Source of the DNA: Trachelipus rathkii
Lineage: Eukaryota; Arthropoda; Malacostraca; Isopoda; Trachelipodidae
Length of the DNA stretch: 22,146 bases
Assembly: GCA_015478945.1 (NCBI GenBank)
Contig: JABUQX010039060.1
Coordinates: 1-22,146 of the forward strand
Direction: 5' to 3'
A program made the translations under genes and the position numbers. This document shows, in pieces, positions 9,646 through 18,949 of the stretch. The number at the start of each line of letters is the position of its first letter. Positions within the stretch are counted from its first letter, which is position 1. The notes beneath the pieces were generated by a model. It was not told the origin of the DNA, did no database searches, and worked only from the letters and a program-made list of their open reading frames with translations.

Positions 9646-10058
9646 TGCGCCCTCCCAAAATCCTCATCGCCTTTGCTTAGCGCTTCCCTCCTTTCCCACA
9701 ACCTTCGTACAATCTTTTGTCTTCTTACTTCATTCAAACCCTCAGGCAACAGTATCTTCTCAACCATCTCATCATACACCCAATCTTTCCTCTCAATATC
9801 ACCAGTAAAAACACCACATTCTCTCTCTCTCAACCGCTCCCCAGTCATACTGCCCCCCACAATCAGAACCGAATACAAACTACCGACCACATCACCAACC
9901 CTTATTCCTCTCACTCTCTTCTTTTTCACATCAGGCACCTTTTGCATACATACCCTAGGATTATTTAAATCTAATATACCATCAAATACATGTGCAACCC
10001 TCTTCACTCTATACTTCGCATCATAACCATCCCAGAAACATGCTATTCTGTTCAACAT
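9646..10058 (-). CDS. pol: PR-RT linker, copy A, truncated
   Basis: The open frame matches copy B (6027-6470) with few differences through SKGDEDFGRAQ, then at 9646 passes into spacer sequence. The remainder of the ORF down to 9507 is read-through into unrelated DNA. Copy A therefore lacks RT entirely and cannot supply Pol. Confidence 0.8.
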
Positions 10059-10249
10059 CTACACCCTACATTCGCATTCCAACCTAACCTTTACACTTAC
10101 CACACCATCCCTTTCAAGATATCCTTCCAGAGGCAACACTTTCCCCCTTTTAACCAATTTCACCTTTAATCCCCTACCTTATTCACTATACCATTGACAT
10201 TTCATCTTATTTTACCTTTTTTCTATATCATACGATCAGGATGATAATC

Positions 10250-10570
10250 CATACCCAATTCAAACTTAAAACTTATACCCTAAAACAGATCATACTTCTC
10301 ATTCTTACTATCAATAACATAGAACTCACCTTCTTCCATACTTATACCGCCAATCTTAACACTCTCCCTAAATTTTGTAACGACCGGTATTACCATATTG
10401 CTAATCCCCTTAATATTCCCTTTCCTGACTTTCTGATCCTCCCTTATATTCATCTTATCATACGTGTTTTTATACACTACACTGACCATACACCCAGAAT
10501 CAATGCAAGCTCTCACTGCCAATACCTCCGCAAATAAACCTTAATTAGTCCATGCCTCATCTACGCGACA
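10250..10570 (-). CDS. pol: Retropepsin PR1, copy A, frameshifted
   Basis: PR1 cuts the Gag-Pol polyprotein. The frame 10522-10280 has VRACIDSGCMVSVVY, with the DSG active-site triad near 10500, then beta-strand-like KGISNMVIPVVTKF and EGEFYVID. A one-base deletion near 10285 ends the frame just before the LLGYKFL signature, which is still visible at DNA level and is intact in copy B. It sits directly after Gag, the canonical place. Gag ends at 10651 and PR1 is reached in another frame or by readthrough; the joining mechanism cannot be resolved through the indels. Confidence 0.82.
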
Positions 10571-10650
10571 GCCGAAAATACATCGCACTTACAATCCTTC
10601 CCTAACAACATTCAGCCCCTTCCCGCCTAAGGGTCCACCAACTGTAAACC

Positions 10651-12588
10651 CTACACTGGCTCGTTTCCCGGACCAGTTCCCCTTACCTGATTACTCATAC
10701 CCACTACTTCATTCACTCTTACATTTCTATTACCACCTACAGCTGAACCATTACCAACATTTCCATTAACTGCATTACCACCACCACCAACAACTAAACT
10801 TGGATTCATTTGCGTCATACCAGGTTGTCTTACTCCCCAACACCTACCAGCCACATGCCCTACCTTCCCACATAATGTACAGGTATTTCTAGGGAACCTG
10901 CACATCCTCGAAAAATGACCCTCAGTGTCACAATTCCCGCACACAGTCTTTCTTACATTCACACCTTGCTGACAATCTCTTACCCAATAATCTATCCCTC
11001 CACATCTCCTACATTCGGCCCTTTGAGGGTCTGTACAATTCATAGCCATATGGCCCTCTTGCCCACAACTAAAACACGTGCCATTTGTCCATCTACATTC
11101 TGATATCAAATGTCCCATCTTACCACACCTAAAACACTTCACATCCATACCCCCTGCATTCTCTCTATTCCATGTCCTATTCATATTCTCTCTCACATTC
11201 CCTTGATTGTACCCAACATTCTCTCTCATGTTCGTATTACCAACTGGTGTTCTGCTTGCACTCATCGCTTTCGTACCTCCTGCATTCACCTGTCTTTCAT
11301 TTTCACCCCCATAGAAATCTTCTAAGAATTTTACCATAACTTCATACGGATTGGCCCTAAGAGCATCCCTATAAGACTTATACTGTGGCACTGGTGAAGC
11401 CCTTTCATTCATTCCCCTACCACTGTATACATCATGCTCTCATACTCCTCTTTAATCTCTTTCATTCTTTCAACTCACGATCTTTCTCTATTTCTAACCC
11501 ATCTTCCTTTGGTAAATCGTTCCCGTACTCCACCTCATTTTCTCTTTACGCCTCGCATTTATAAACTCCGCCACTGGAGGGAGGGATCGTCTCAGGATTT
11601 GTTCGTCAATCATTTTGTTTTCATTTATCCTCATCCCCCAAACATCCCTCGAGCACTGTTTCAACCTATGCGCATATATCCAATCTTCATTCTTTTCCCT
11701 CATTTTTCATATCAAAGTCATTCACACGTCTATACTTTACACCCCTTTTAACTCTTTCAACCTGTTTCCAACATTCTTTCCTTTACTACTTCATTCTTCG
11801 GCTCACCCACACTCACGATAGCCTTATAAAAATCAAACATTCTCCCTTCCAAAAGCTCACCTAACTCTTTAACCCAAAACATCTTATTTTCATCAAATTT
11901 CTCCTTACAATAGCTCTCATACTCTCTAAAAAATTCACACACATCCTTTGTTCCATACACATTATATTTATTAATTTTCGGAATATCCCTAATAAGGACA
12001 CTCCGTGCAACTTGAACATCAACATCTCTTGAGTCTTCCGACGTAGTATCCTCATCATAATTCTCATTCACTTCCTCATTCACACTACTTTATATAAAGA
12101 ATCTATACTCTTACCTTTTGCTATCACTCTTCTTTCATGTCTTCTAATTTTCCACCTCTATGTCTTCTTGTATTCCTGTCTCTTCTCTTTTTCTTTCTCT
12201 CTTTCTCCTTCTTCTTTCTATGTTCTTAATTTCTTTCATTTGTCTTTTTAATCCATTATCCTTCTCTAGTCACTCTACTGTACAGTTGCTTTTCTCTTCT
12301 TCAAATCGGCTTCTCTCTCTGTAAATCTACTATCTCGGAGTAGAGGTTATCTCTTTTCGCGTCCTTTCGTGCCAATCTCTTTTGCAAACCTCTTATTTCA
12401 GTATATCATCCATTCTTGCTTCCATTTTCAATTTCCATTTGTTTTTCTCTCTCCTGCAGTCCTTCTTCCATCTCTCTCAGTCCGTATCAGAGTTAAGGTC
12501 CTCATTGCCCATTTTCGGTTTCTTCCTTTTAATGCTCTTTCACGTTCTCTTCTAGCTCATCCAATCTCACTTCCTCAGGCGTAGCCAT
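10651..12588 (-). CDS. gag: Gag, copy A (with true N terminus), broken in the middle
   Basis: It starts at ATG 12588, 48 bases after the PBS, in good initiation context (A at -3, G at +4). The first 500 bases encode a GA-rich, Glu/Lys/Arg-rich segment that is probably a coiled coil and is frameshifted. The capsid-like start (12083-11757) is open. Positions 11440-11757 carry many small deletions relative to copy B. From 11412 to 10651 it is open again and contains five zinc knuckles and a Gly/Asn-rich tail ending at a TAG. The full design length is about 645 residues. Copies A and B together show the whole Gag layout; neither alone is intact. Confidence 0.85.
10840..11136 (-). other. Five-knuckle CCHC array in Gag nucleocapsid
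   Basis: Five CX2CX4HX4C-type units lie at ORF residues 93-106, 113-126, 134-147, 158-171 and 178-191: CFRCGKMGHLISEC, CFSCGQEGHMAMNC, CRRCGGIDYWVRDC, CGNCDTEGHFSRMC and CTLCGKVGHVAGRC. The third has Tyr where His is expected, so it may not bind zinc. These bind element RNA during packaging. Confidence 0.93.
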
Positions 12589-12597
12589 CTTACCTGC
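12588..12597 (-). promoter_or_regulatory. Perfect 5' splice-site-like sequence at the Gag start
   Basis: The minus strand reads GCAG/GTAAGATGG, a consensus donor CAG|GTAAG overlapping the Gag ATG (donor G at 12593). Use would remove the Gag start and could make a spliced subgenomic RNA. This is inferred from the motif only. Confidence 0.35.
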
Positions 12598-12635
12598 TAT
12601 CGTCTATGTCCCCTTGGTCTTCCGTCCAGACGCTA

Positions 12636-12649
12636 CACGTTGGGCGCCA
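12636..12649 (-). promoter_or_regulatory. Primer binding site, tRNA-Lys type
   Basis: The minus strand reads TGGCGCCCAACGTG, six bases after the LTR end ACA (12656). It equals the first 14 bases of the tRNA-Lys(1,2)-type PBS used by several retroelements. It fixes element orientation and the LTR end. Confidence 0.85.
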
Positions 12650-13458
12650 GAAATATGTCGTGGTTTTGACGCCACAAACAAATCTTAATAGTCGTGGGTC
12701 CTGGAAAGAAAAACCAGAGAACAAAACAAACAATAATAAATAAACACAATAAAACTCAGGGAAAAAAATAAGACTCAAAACAAACAAACAACACAAAAAT
12801 TTATTAAAATAATCCACCCACGGAAAGGTGACCGCTAGTGGTAAGCACCCGTAACCGATAACCGTATACTGATTTCGAAAATATTAACCACCACCACTAC
12901 AAGGTAAACCACGGCAAGGTTATACGTTACCGTGAAAACAACAAGGATTTACGTAAAAGTATACCCCACACACGGCAAGGTCAAACGCTATAGTAAACCC
13001 CAAAACCTTAAATCTAAAAAAAATTAACCATAAAATATATAGCCCTAATACTTATAAAGTATTTAATGCGTCAAATAGTTCTCCAATAATACTCCTTCTT
13101 AACTCTCCTTCACAATTCTCAATTCCAGTAATACTCCCTCTTACTTCTCCAACCAGTTCTCCAATACTAATCTTTCCTTTCCTCCTTTGACAAGTCAACA
13201 CAATCTTAATCTTATCTTCGTTCCAGAAATTGTCTTGCAAGCAATTTAGTCAATCTCTCTCCTTCTACTCTCTTTTCAGATTTCCTTTACCTATTTCACT
13301 CTCTAACCAAGCTTCTCTATTTTAATCTTTCCTCTTCAGTCCTTTAATCAATCAATCAATCTTCTTATTATGTTATTCTGCTGTGATTGCCGAATAAGCT
13401 ATAAAAAAAACTGTGAAATAGATAAAAAAAACATCGCATTATAGCAATCAAAACAAAA

Positions 13459-13790
<332 letters not shown>

Positions 13791-14232
13791 TTTTGTAACA
13801 ATTTTCAATATTGCAACAAATGAATAAATTAATGACTATATTTAATAATGAATTAAAATATAAATTAAAGTGAATGAAATTAAAAAATATAATAAAAAAA
13901 TATAACCCCACCACTGCAGAGTGTTTACCTGGGTGGTTGACCCAGTTTTTTTCTCTTTTCTCTAAAAGCCGACGAATCCCACACAGCAACCCACCAATTC
14001 ACAAATTCAGACTAAAAGATAAAAAACAACTTTTTATAACCAAGTCCAGCATTCATAAAAAAAAAATCAATCAACAATAAACAATAACATTCACACTTAC
14101 CTCAACAGAATAAAAGAATCAGCCACTGAATGGAAACACGACCTTCGACAGAAACAACTTCTCGGGAGACAGAAACAGCTTCTCGGGAAACCAGATTCAG
14201 ACTGAAAAAAAATTAACCCTTCAAACAATCAT

Positions 14233-14294
14233 AAAAATAATAATAATAATAATAATAATGAAAAAATAACAATAATAATAAATAATAAATAATG

Positions 14295-14323
<29 letters not shown>
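14233..14323. repeat. Second (AAT)n-like tract inside 5' LTR
   Basis: AAT repeats interrupted by GAAAAAATAAC as in the 3' LTR, followed by a longer pure run. Confidence 0.85.
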
Positions 14324-14326
<3 letters not shown>

Positions 14327-14767
14327 AATATGTTTATAATTAAGTTTGCACGTAAATCGTAGAAAAAGTTAAACAGTCTTCTATTTTTCACACTTGGGGA
14401 ATAAAATTAAAAAATGTCTATTTGTCCCTTTTTTTAAACAAAATAAATACTTTTTAACTGGAAATATATGAATATAAAAATAAACATATAAAAAAATCAC
14501 TCTTAAATAAAAAAGAACACATACAAAAATCTGTAACTGCAAATCCATGTAAATTCTTGTTGGGTGACGTTCTAGAAGCAACCTAAAAAAATAATAAAAC
14601 CAGTAATTAAGTAAATATGAGTTATAAATACTCTCGTTGAATAACATTCCTCCACCTAGTTTGTCTCACAATTTCCTTAGCAAAAATCATCATTTCTCTA
14701 ACAAACCAGTTTTAATTTCGCACTGTCATAGTAATATTCTAACATAACGTACCTAACTTTCGAATAA

Positions 14768-15001
14768 ACAGTTCATTACCAAGAGTATCTAAAGCAAACA
14801 CATCACCTCCCGAGAGAAAAACAGGAGGATGCGCCCCTTCGAAAGGGTGTGAATACTGAGATGAGGGATCACCCCGAAGGTATCTTTGATAGATTGGACC
14901 CTTTGTTAAGGGATTTTGTTAGATATTATACGGCTTTACCTGTTGGTGATATGCGGGAAAAGTGGGAACATATGAAGTATTGTATGACCTGTTTGCTATA
15001 A
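14768..15001 (+). CDS. Short coding-like ORF, unrecognised
   Basis: The frame is open for 77 codons between a TAA at 14765 and a TAA at 14999. The first ATG is at 14861, giving 46 residues. Composition differs from the surrounding T-rich DNA and resembles a real protein: HPEGIFDRLDPLLRDF, then VRYYTALPVGDMREKWEHMK. It could be the last part of an exon or a fragment of a transposon or viral gene. No family is recognised and there is no upstream gene in the window, since the LTR lies 100 bases to the left. It ends where the satellite begins. Confidence 0.4.
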   Translation, partial: TVHYQEYLKQTHHLPREKQEDAPLRKGVNTEMRDHPEGIFDRLDPLLRDFVRYYTALPVGDMREKWEHMKYCMTCLL

Positions 15002-17640
15002 CTTTACCTTTGATAAGTAGGGAATATTCAGGATGTTTAGCGTTATTCATACGCGTGTAATGTTAGGTTTGCTTTTTGTCATTATATTCTAGTTCAGGTT
15101 ATGATTATGTTTAGCTTATTGATGCTAAAACTCGGTTGCGTAAGCATATATTCGAGGTTAGTATATAAAGAACTTATTTTTATGCTATGTTTATCTGAAA
15201 TGATACTCGAAATATGACTTGAATCAATAGATCAATAGATCATAGGCGAGTGGTGGGTAGGGGGGTTGCAGGGGGATGGGTGGTTTGATTTACTGCTTTA
15301 AAATCAGTAAACTATTACGCTTTACTGTGATATTTTATTTAAGACTTATTTTTATGTATGTTCAGGATAAAATTTTGCTACTTTTAATGTTATGTTGGTT
15401 AAAACTTTGTTCTGTTTGCTGCAGTTATTCGTTGGGGATTATGAATTTTTGTCAAAGGTTATATGATTTTTGTTAAAATATTACGAGTTTATGTAAAATT
15501 TTTGTTACGTTAGCATTATACTCGTTGTCACTATGATGATTAGACAGGGTTATGCTTAATTTTTGTTAAATATTACGATGTTAATGTAAAATTAACATTG
15601 ATATGTTACAGATATGCTTTAAAAATGTGTAAATAGGGTACGTTTTGTACGAAGTGTTAGGTACTTTACTGTTGTTACGTGCGGAAGTTTGCTAATGTTA
15701 GTAGTTTATTCGTACGTATGGTGTGTTAGGTTTGTCGTTGTACATTATATTCTTAGTTCAGGTTATGTTATGTTAGCTTTATTAATGAAAAAAACGTTGT
15801 TACGTTAGCATATATTCGATGGTTAGTATATAAAGAACTTATTTTTGTGTTATGTTTATCCGAAATGATACTCGAAATATGACATGAATCAATAGATCGA
15901 AAGATCAAAAGGTCATGGAAGGAGGGGTGGGGAGGGGTTGGTGGTTTGATTTACTGATTTACTGACTTACTGCTTTAAAATCAGTAAACTATTACAATTT
16001 ACTATGATATTTTATTCAAAGAAGTTATTTTTATGTTATGTTTGGATAAAAACTTTGTTATGTTTACAGTATTCGTTGGTCTGTATGATTATTAGACAAG
16101 GTTATGATAAATTTTTGTTAAATATTACTCTGTAAATGTAAAATTGATGTTAATATGTTAGATTTATCCTTGGGAAAAGTATGAATAGGTTACGTTTTGT
16201 ATGCAATGTTAGTTACTTTACCTGGTGTTATGTGTGGAATTTGTTAATGTTAACAGTTTAATTGTGCGTAAGTTGTGTTAGGTTTGTCTTTCTACTTAAT
16301 TTTTTAGTTCATATGATGCTATGTAGCTTTATTAAATGAGAAAACATTGTTATGTTAGCATATATTCGCTGGTTAGTATATAAAGACTCATTTTTGTGCT
16401 ATGTTTATCCGAAATGATACTCGAAATGCGACGTAAATCAATGTGTTATTAAATTTTCATTGATATTTTAGAGATATGCTTTGAAAAAGTGGTGAATAGG
16501 TTACGTTTTGTACCTGTGCTATGTTTTACTCTTGTTAGGTATGAAACTTTGCTAATGTTAGTAGTTTTTCGGGACGTAAGGTGTATGTTATGTCTTTATC
16601 ATTGCACATTATATTCTTAATGTCTGTTAATAAAGTTTTATCTTTATTAATGTGAAAATGATTTTACGATAGATATACAAGTTTGTTAGAATATAAGAAC
16701 TTATATTTGTACTATGTTTATCCAGAAATGATACTTGATATGTGACCTGAATCATTAGATCAATAGTAAAGGTCATGGAACGGATGGGTAAAGGAGGGGC
16801 GGGGAGTGGACGGAATGGTTTGATTTAAGGAATTTAGTGGTTGATTCACTGCCTACACTTCGGTAAACTTATTACACTTTTACTATATAGTGCACTTCAA
16901 AGAACTAATTCTTTATTGGTTCTCCCCAACCCTGCTTATTTTTATGTTATGTTTGGATAAACTTTATTATGTTAGCATTTTAATGGGAATTATGGATATT
17001 TATTTTATTCAAACTTATGATTCTTGTTGAATATTATTATTCAATGTAAAAAACTTTGTTACGTTAGCATATACTTTCGTTGGTCTGTTGATAATGCGGA
17101 ACCAAGGTTATGATACTTTTTGCAAATGTTACTGTCATAGGAAGATTAAAGTTAATATGATAGAGATATGTTTTTGAAAAAAGTATGAATAGGTTACGTT
17201 TTGCATGCAATGTTTAGTTTACTTTTACTGGTGTTAAGTGTGACTTTATAATGTTAACAGTTTATTCGTGGTTAAGTTGTGTGTTAGGTTTGTCATTGTA
17301 CTTATTTTCTTAGTTCATATGATATGTTTAGCTTTATTGATGTGGGAAACCTTATTAATGCAAACATTTATTCGTTATCAGTATGATAATAAAGAAATGT
17401 TGTGATAAAAACTTTTTGTTAAATTTACCATGTTAATTAAATTAACATTGTTATGTTAGAGATATGCTTGAGAAAGTGTGAATAGGTTACGTCTTTGTAT
17501 GCTATGTTAGTTACTCTACTGTTGTTAAGTGTGGAACTTTGTTAACGTTAAAGTTTAATTGTTTAAGTGTGTGTCGAAGGTTTGTCGTTGTGCTATTAAT
17601 ATTCATAGTTCAGATATGCTAGTAGTTTATTAATGTGAAA
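15002..17640. repeat. Degenerate satellite, left array (about 300-base core)
   Basis: A recurring marker (TTAGGTTTGTCGTTGTA-like) lies at about 15061, 15725, 16278, 16588, 17284 and 17577. The short intervals, near 300 (310, 293), are single core monomers. The long ones (664, 553, 696) are larger units: where they carry GATACTCGAAATATGAC and an AATCAATAGATC run, a G-rich block and TTTGATTTACTG, they include an extra segment of about 300 bases. Shared phrases include GATATGTTAGAGATATGCTT and GAATAGGTTACGTTTTGTA. Copies differ by many indels, so the array is old or poorly assembled. No gene is supported. Confidence 0.8.
15250..15283 (+). other. G-quadruplex-prone block in satellite
   Basis: Four G runs of at least three with loops of two to five bases: GGTGGGTAGGGGGGTTGCAG, continuing GGGGATGGG. 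Similar blocks recur at about 15915-15942, 16787-16812, 19095-19118 and 20888-20921, always after the CAATAGATC run and before TTTGATT. Confidence 0.6.
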
Positions 17641-18095
17641 ACTTTGTTTCTTTAGCATAAAATTGTTGATTAAAACAAGAATCATATTCATTGCTTAATG
17701 TTTCGAAAAGTGGGAGGAGTTTAAACAATTTCTCAACTACTTGTATCTGATAACCTCTAATGAACAGGAAATGCATATACAAAAGTGAAACGAATTGCCT
17801 GTAAGACCTGGGTTTGAAAATACAAATACGAACAGAAAATGAATCGAATGTAAAGTCTGAACATGAAAATACAAACATGAACAGAAAACGATTAGGTTAT
17901 AAAGCCTCCATATGGAATTATTTGAATTGTTGTAGTTCGTTCGTCCTTCATATACTTGTTCACTTTCATCTGATTGGTCGAAAGAAAGAATCTCGCTACC
18001 TTTTGGGTCTGTTTATACAATACGAATGTCGTCAGTGAGACATTTTTCACTTGCTTTTGATGACCTCTCATTCTGCTCCTGAGCATGTTAAGTGA
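17641..18095. other. Non-satellite stretch, left part of island
   Basis: The satellite phrases stop near 17640. At 17801-17905 there is a 49-base tandem repeat of about two and a half copies (GTAAGACCTG at 17801 and GTAAAGTCTG at 17850; TGAAAATACAAA at 17815 and 17864). The ORFs across it are not convincing. Confidence 0.6.
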
Positions 18096-18491
18096 TATTT
18101 TTTTACGAGGACCTTCGTAATACCCAATGATGTGTCATTTATATTTTTTCTTAAAACGAATGGAAAGCGATATATTACCTGCATTCCATTCGGAGGTGCA
18201 AGTAATAGACCTTTATTCATTTTGGTTGAAGAATTCCTCAAGATTATCGATACCGCGGAAGCTTGGGTAAAGGCTGAGCATGTTTCATCTGATGCATCGC
18301 ATCCTGGTGAAATATCTATCAGAGGTGACAGTGTGAGAGGGTGTAATAGAATAGATGTTGTTTTCACAAAATCTGATAATGTTAAAAGTATTGATGTACG
18401 CAACTATTGGAAACCCAGCGATGCTGTCACATTCGTTGTACCGTGTATAGTTTCACCTTTCATTCATCGGAAATATTACAAGCTTGGTTAA
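18096..18491 (+). CDS. Coding-like open frame without Met, unrecognised
   Basis: The frame is open for 131 codons from just after a TGA at 18093 to TAA at 18489, with no ATG at all, so it is an internal exon or a broken fragment. Composition is protein-like and well mixed: CIPFGGASNRPLFILVEEF, IIDTAEAWVKAEHV, GDSVRGCNRIDVVFTKSD and NYWKPSDAVTFVVPCIVSPF. It suggests a soluble alpha/beta protein without signal peptide or membrane segment. A second frame follows after a +1 shift (18526-18810). I do not recognise the family; host exon, transposon or viral remnant are all possible. Confidence 0.45.
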   Translation, partial: YFFTRTFVIPNDVSFIFFLKTNGKRYITCIPFGGASNRPLFILVEEFLKIIDTAEAWVKAEHVSSDASHPGEISIRGDSVRGCNRIDVVFTKSDNVKSIDVRNYWKPSDAVTFVVPCIVSPFIHRKYYKLG

Positions 18492-18525
18492 AATGGAAAA
18501 TACGAAATTAACATCTCATCTCTAA

Positions 18526-18810
18526 AGAGGTCGACTACTCGAGGACTTAATTCATATAGCTCATGGTGTAATCTACGATATTTACACTGAAACATGTGAA
18601 TTACCGTATAATACGATATACAGGAGTGTTAATAACTATCACCATGGATAAGCTTCTCTCTTGCGTGAACGAATGAGTGCTGTTGAACGAAAATTTGAAA
18701 GAGTGATGGGAGAAAGCTGTATCTTATTACTTACATCATTTTCAGATGGAGTTGAATCTCTGGAAAAATTATGGAACTTGCCAATTAATCACAGAATCCA
18801 TGTCCCCTGA
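18526..18810 (+). pseudogene. Continuation of coding-like island, one in-frame stop
   Basis: One frame runs from just after TAA at 18523 to TGA at 18808, with a single internal TAA at 18649. Its 41 codons before the stop (HIAHGVIYDIYTETCELPYN) and 52 after it (ERKFERVMGESC, DGVESLEKLWNLPINHRIH) both look coding. It is one frame off from the 18096-18491 frame. Together they suggest one gene remnant of at least 230 codons with a frameshift and a stop. Confidence 0.4.
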
Positions 18811-18949
18811 TTAGACGAGAGGTGTTAAAATACAACTTATCATGTTTTTATGTATTTAATTTAATGTTCTTTTCATTGAAAATTATAATGTTATAAAAAA
18901 TGAAACTTGTTTTACTTCCCCTAAATTCACTTTATTGTTTAAGATGTTA

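Larger units (their letters stand above)
9646..12081 (-). repeat. Duplicated mid-Gag/PR1/linker segment, copy A
   Basis: It is the partner of 6109-8704 in the same orientation and is contiguous with the 5' LTR, PBS and Gag start on its right side. The breakpoint at 9646 lies at the first RT residues. There is only slight microhomology at each joint (ATTC at 8701-8704; AAxTG near 9643). Confidence 0.92.

Noticed and set aside
9640..10026. 128-codon + strand ORF
   Set aside because: Antisense of linker copy A; the same shadow appears opposite copy B.
17814..18038. 74-codon + strand ORF
   Set aside because: Its first part is the 49-base tandem repeat and an overlapping minus frame is as long; no coding signal.
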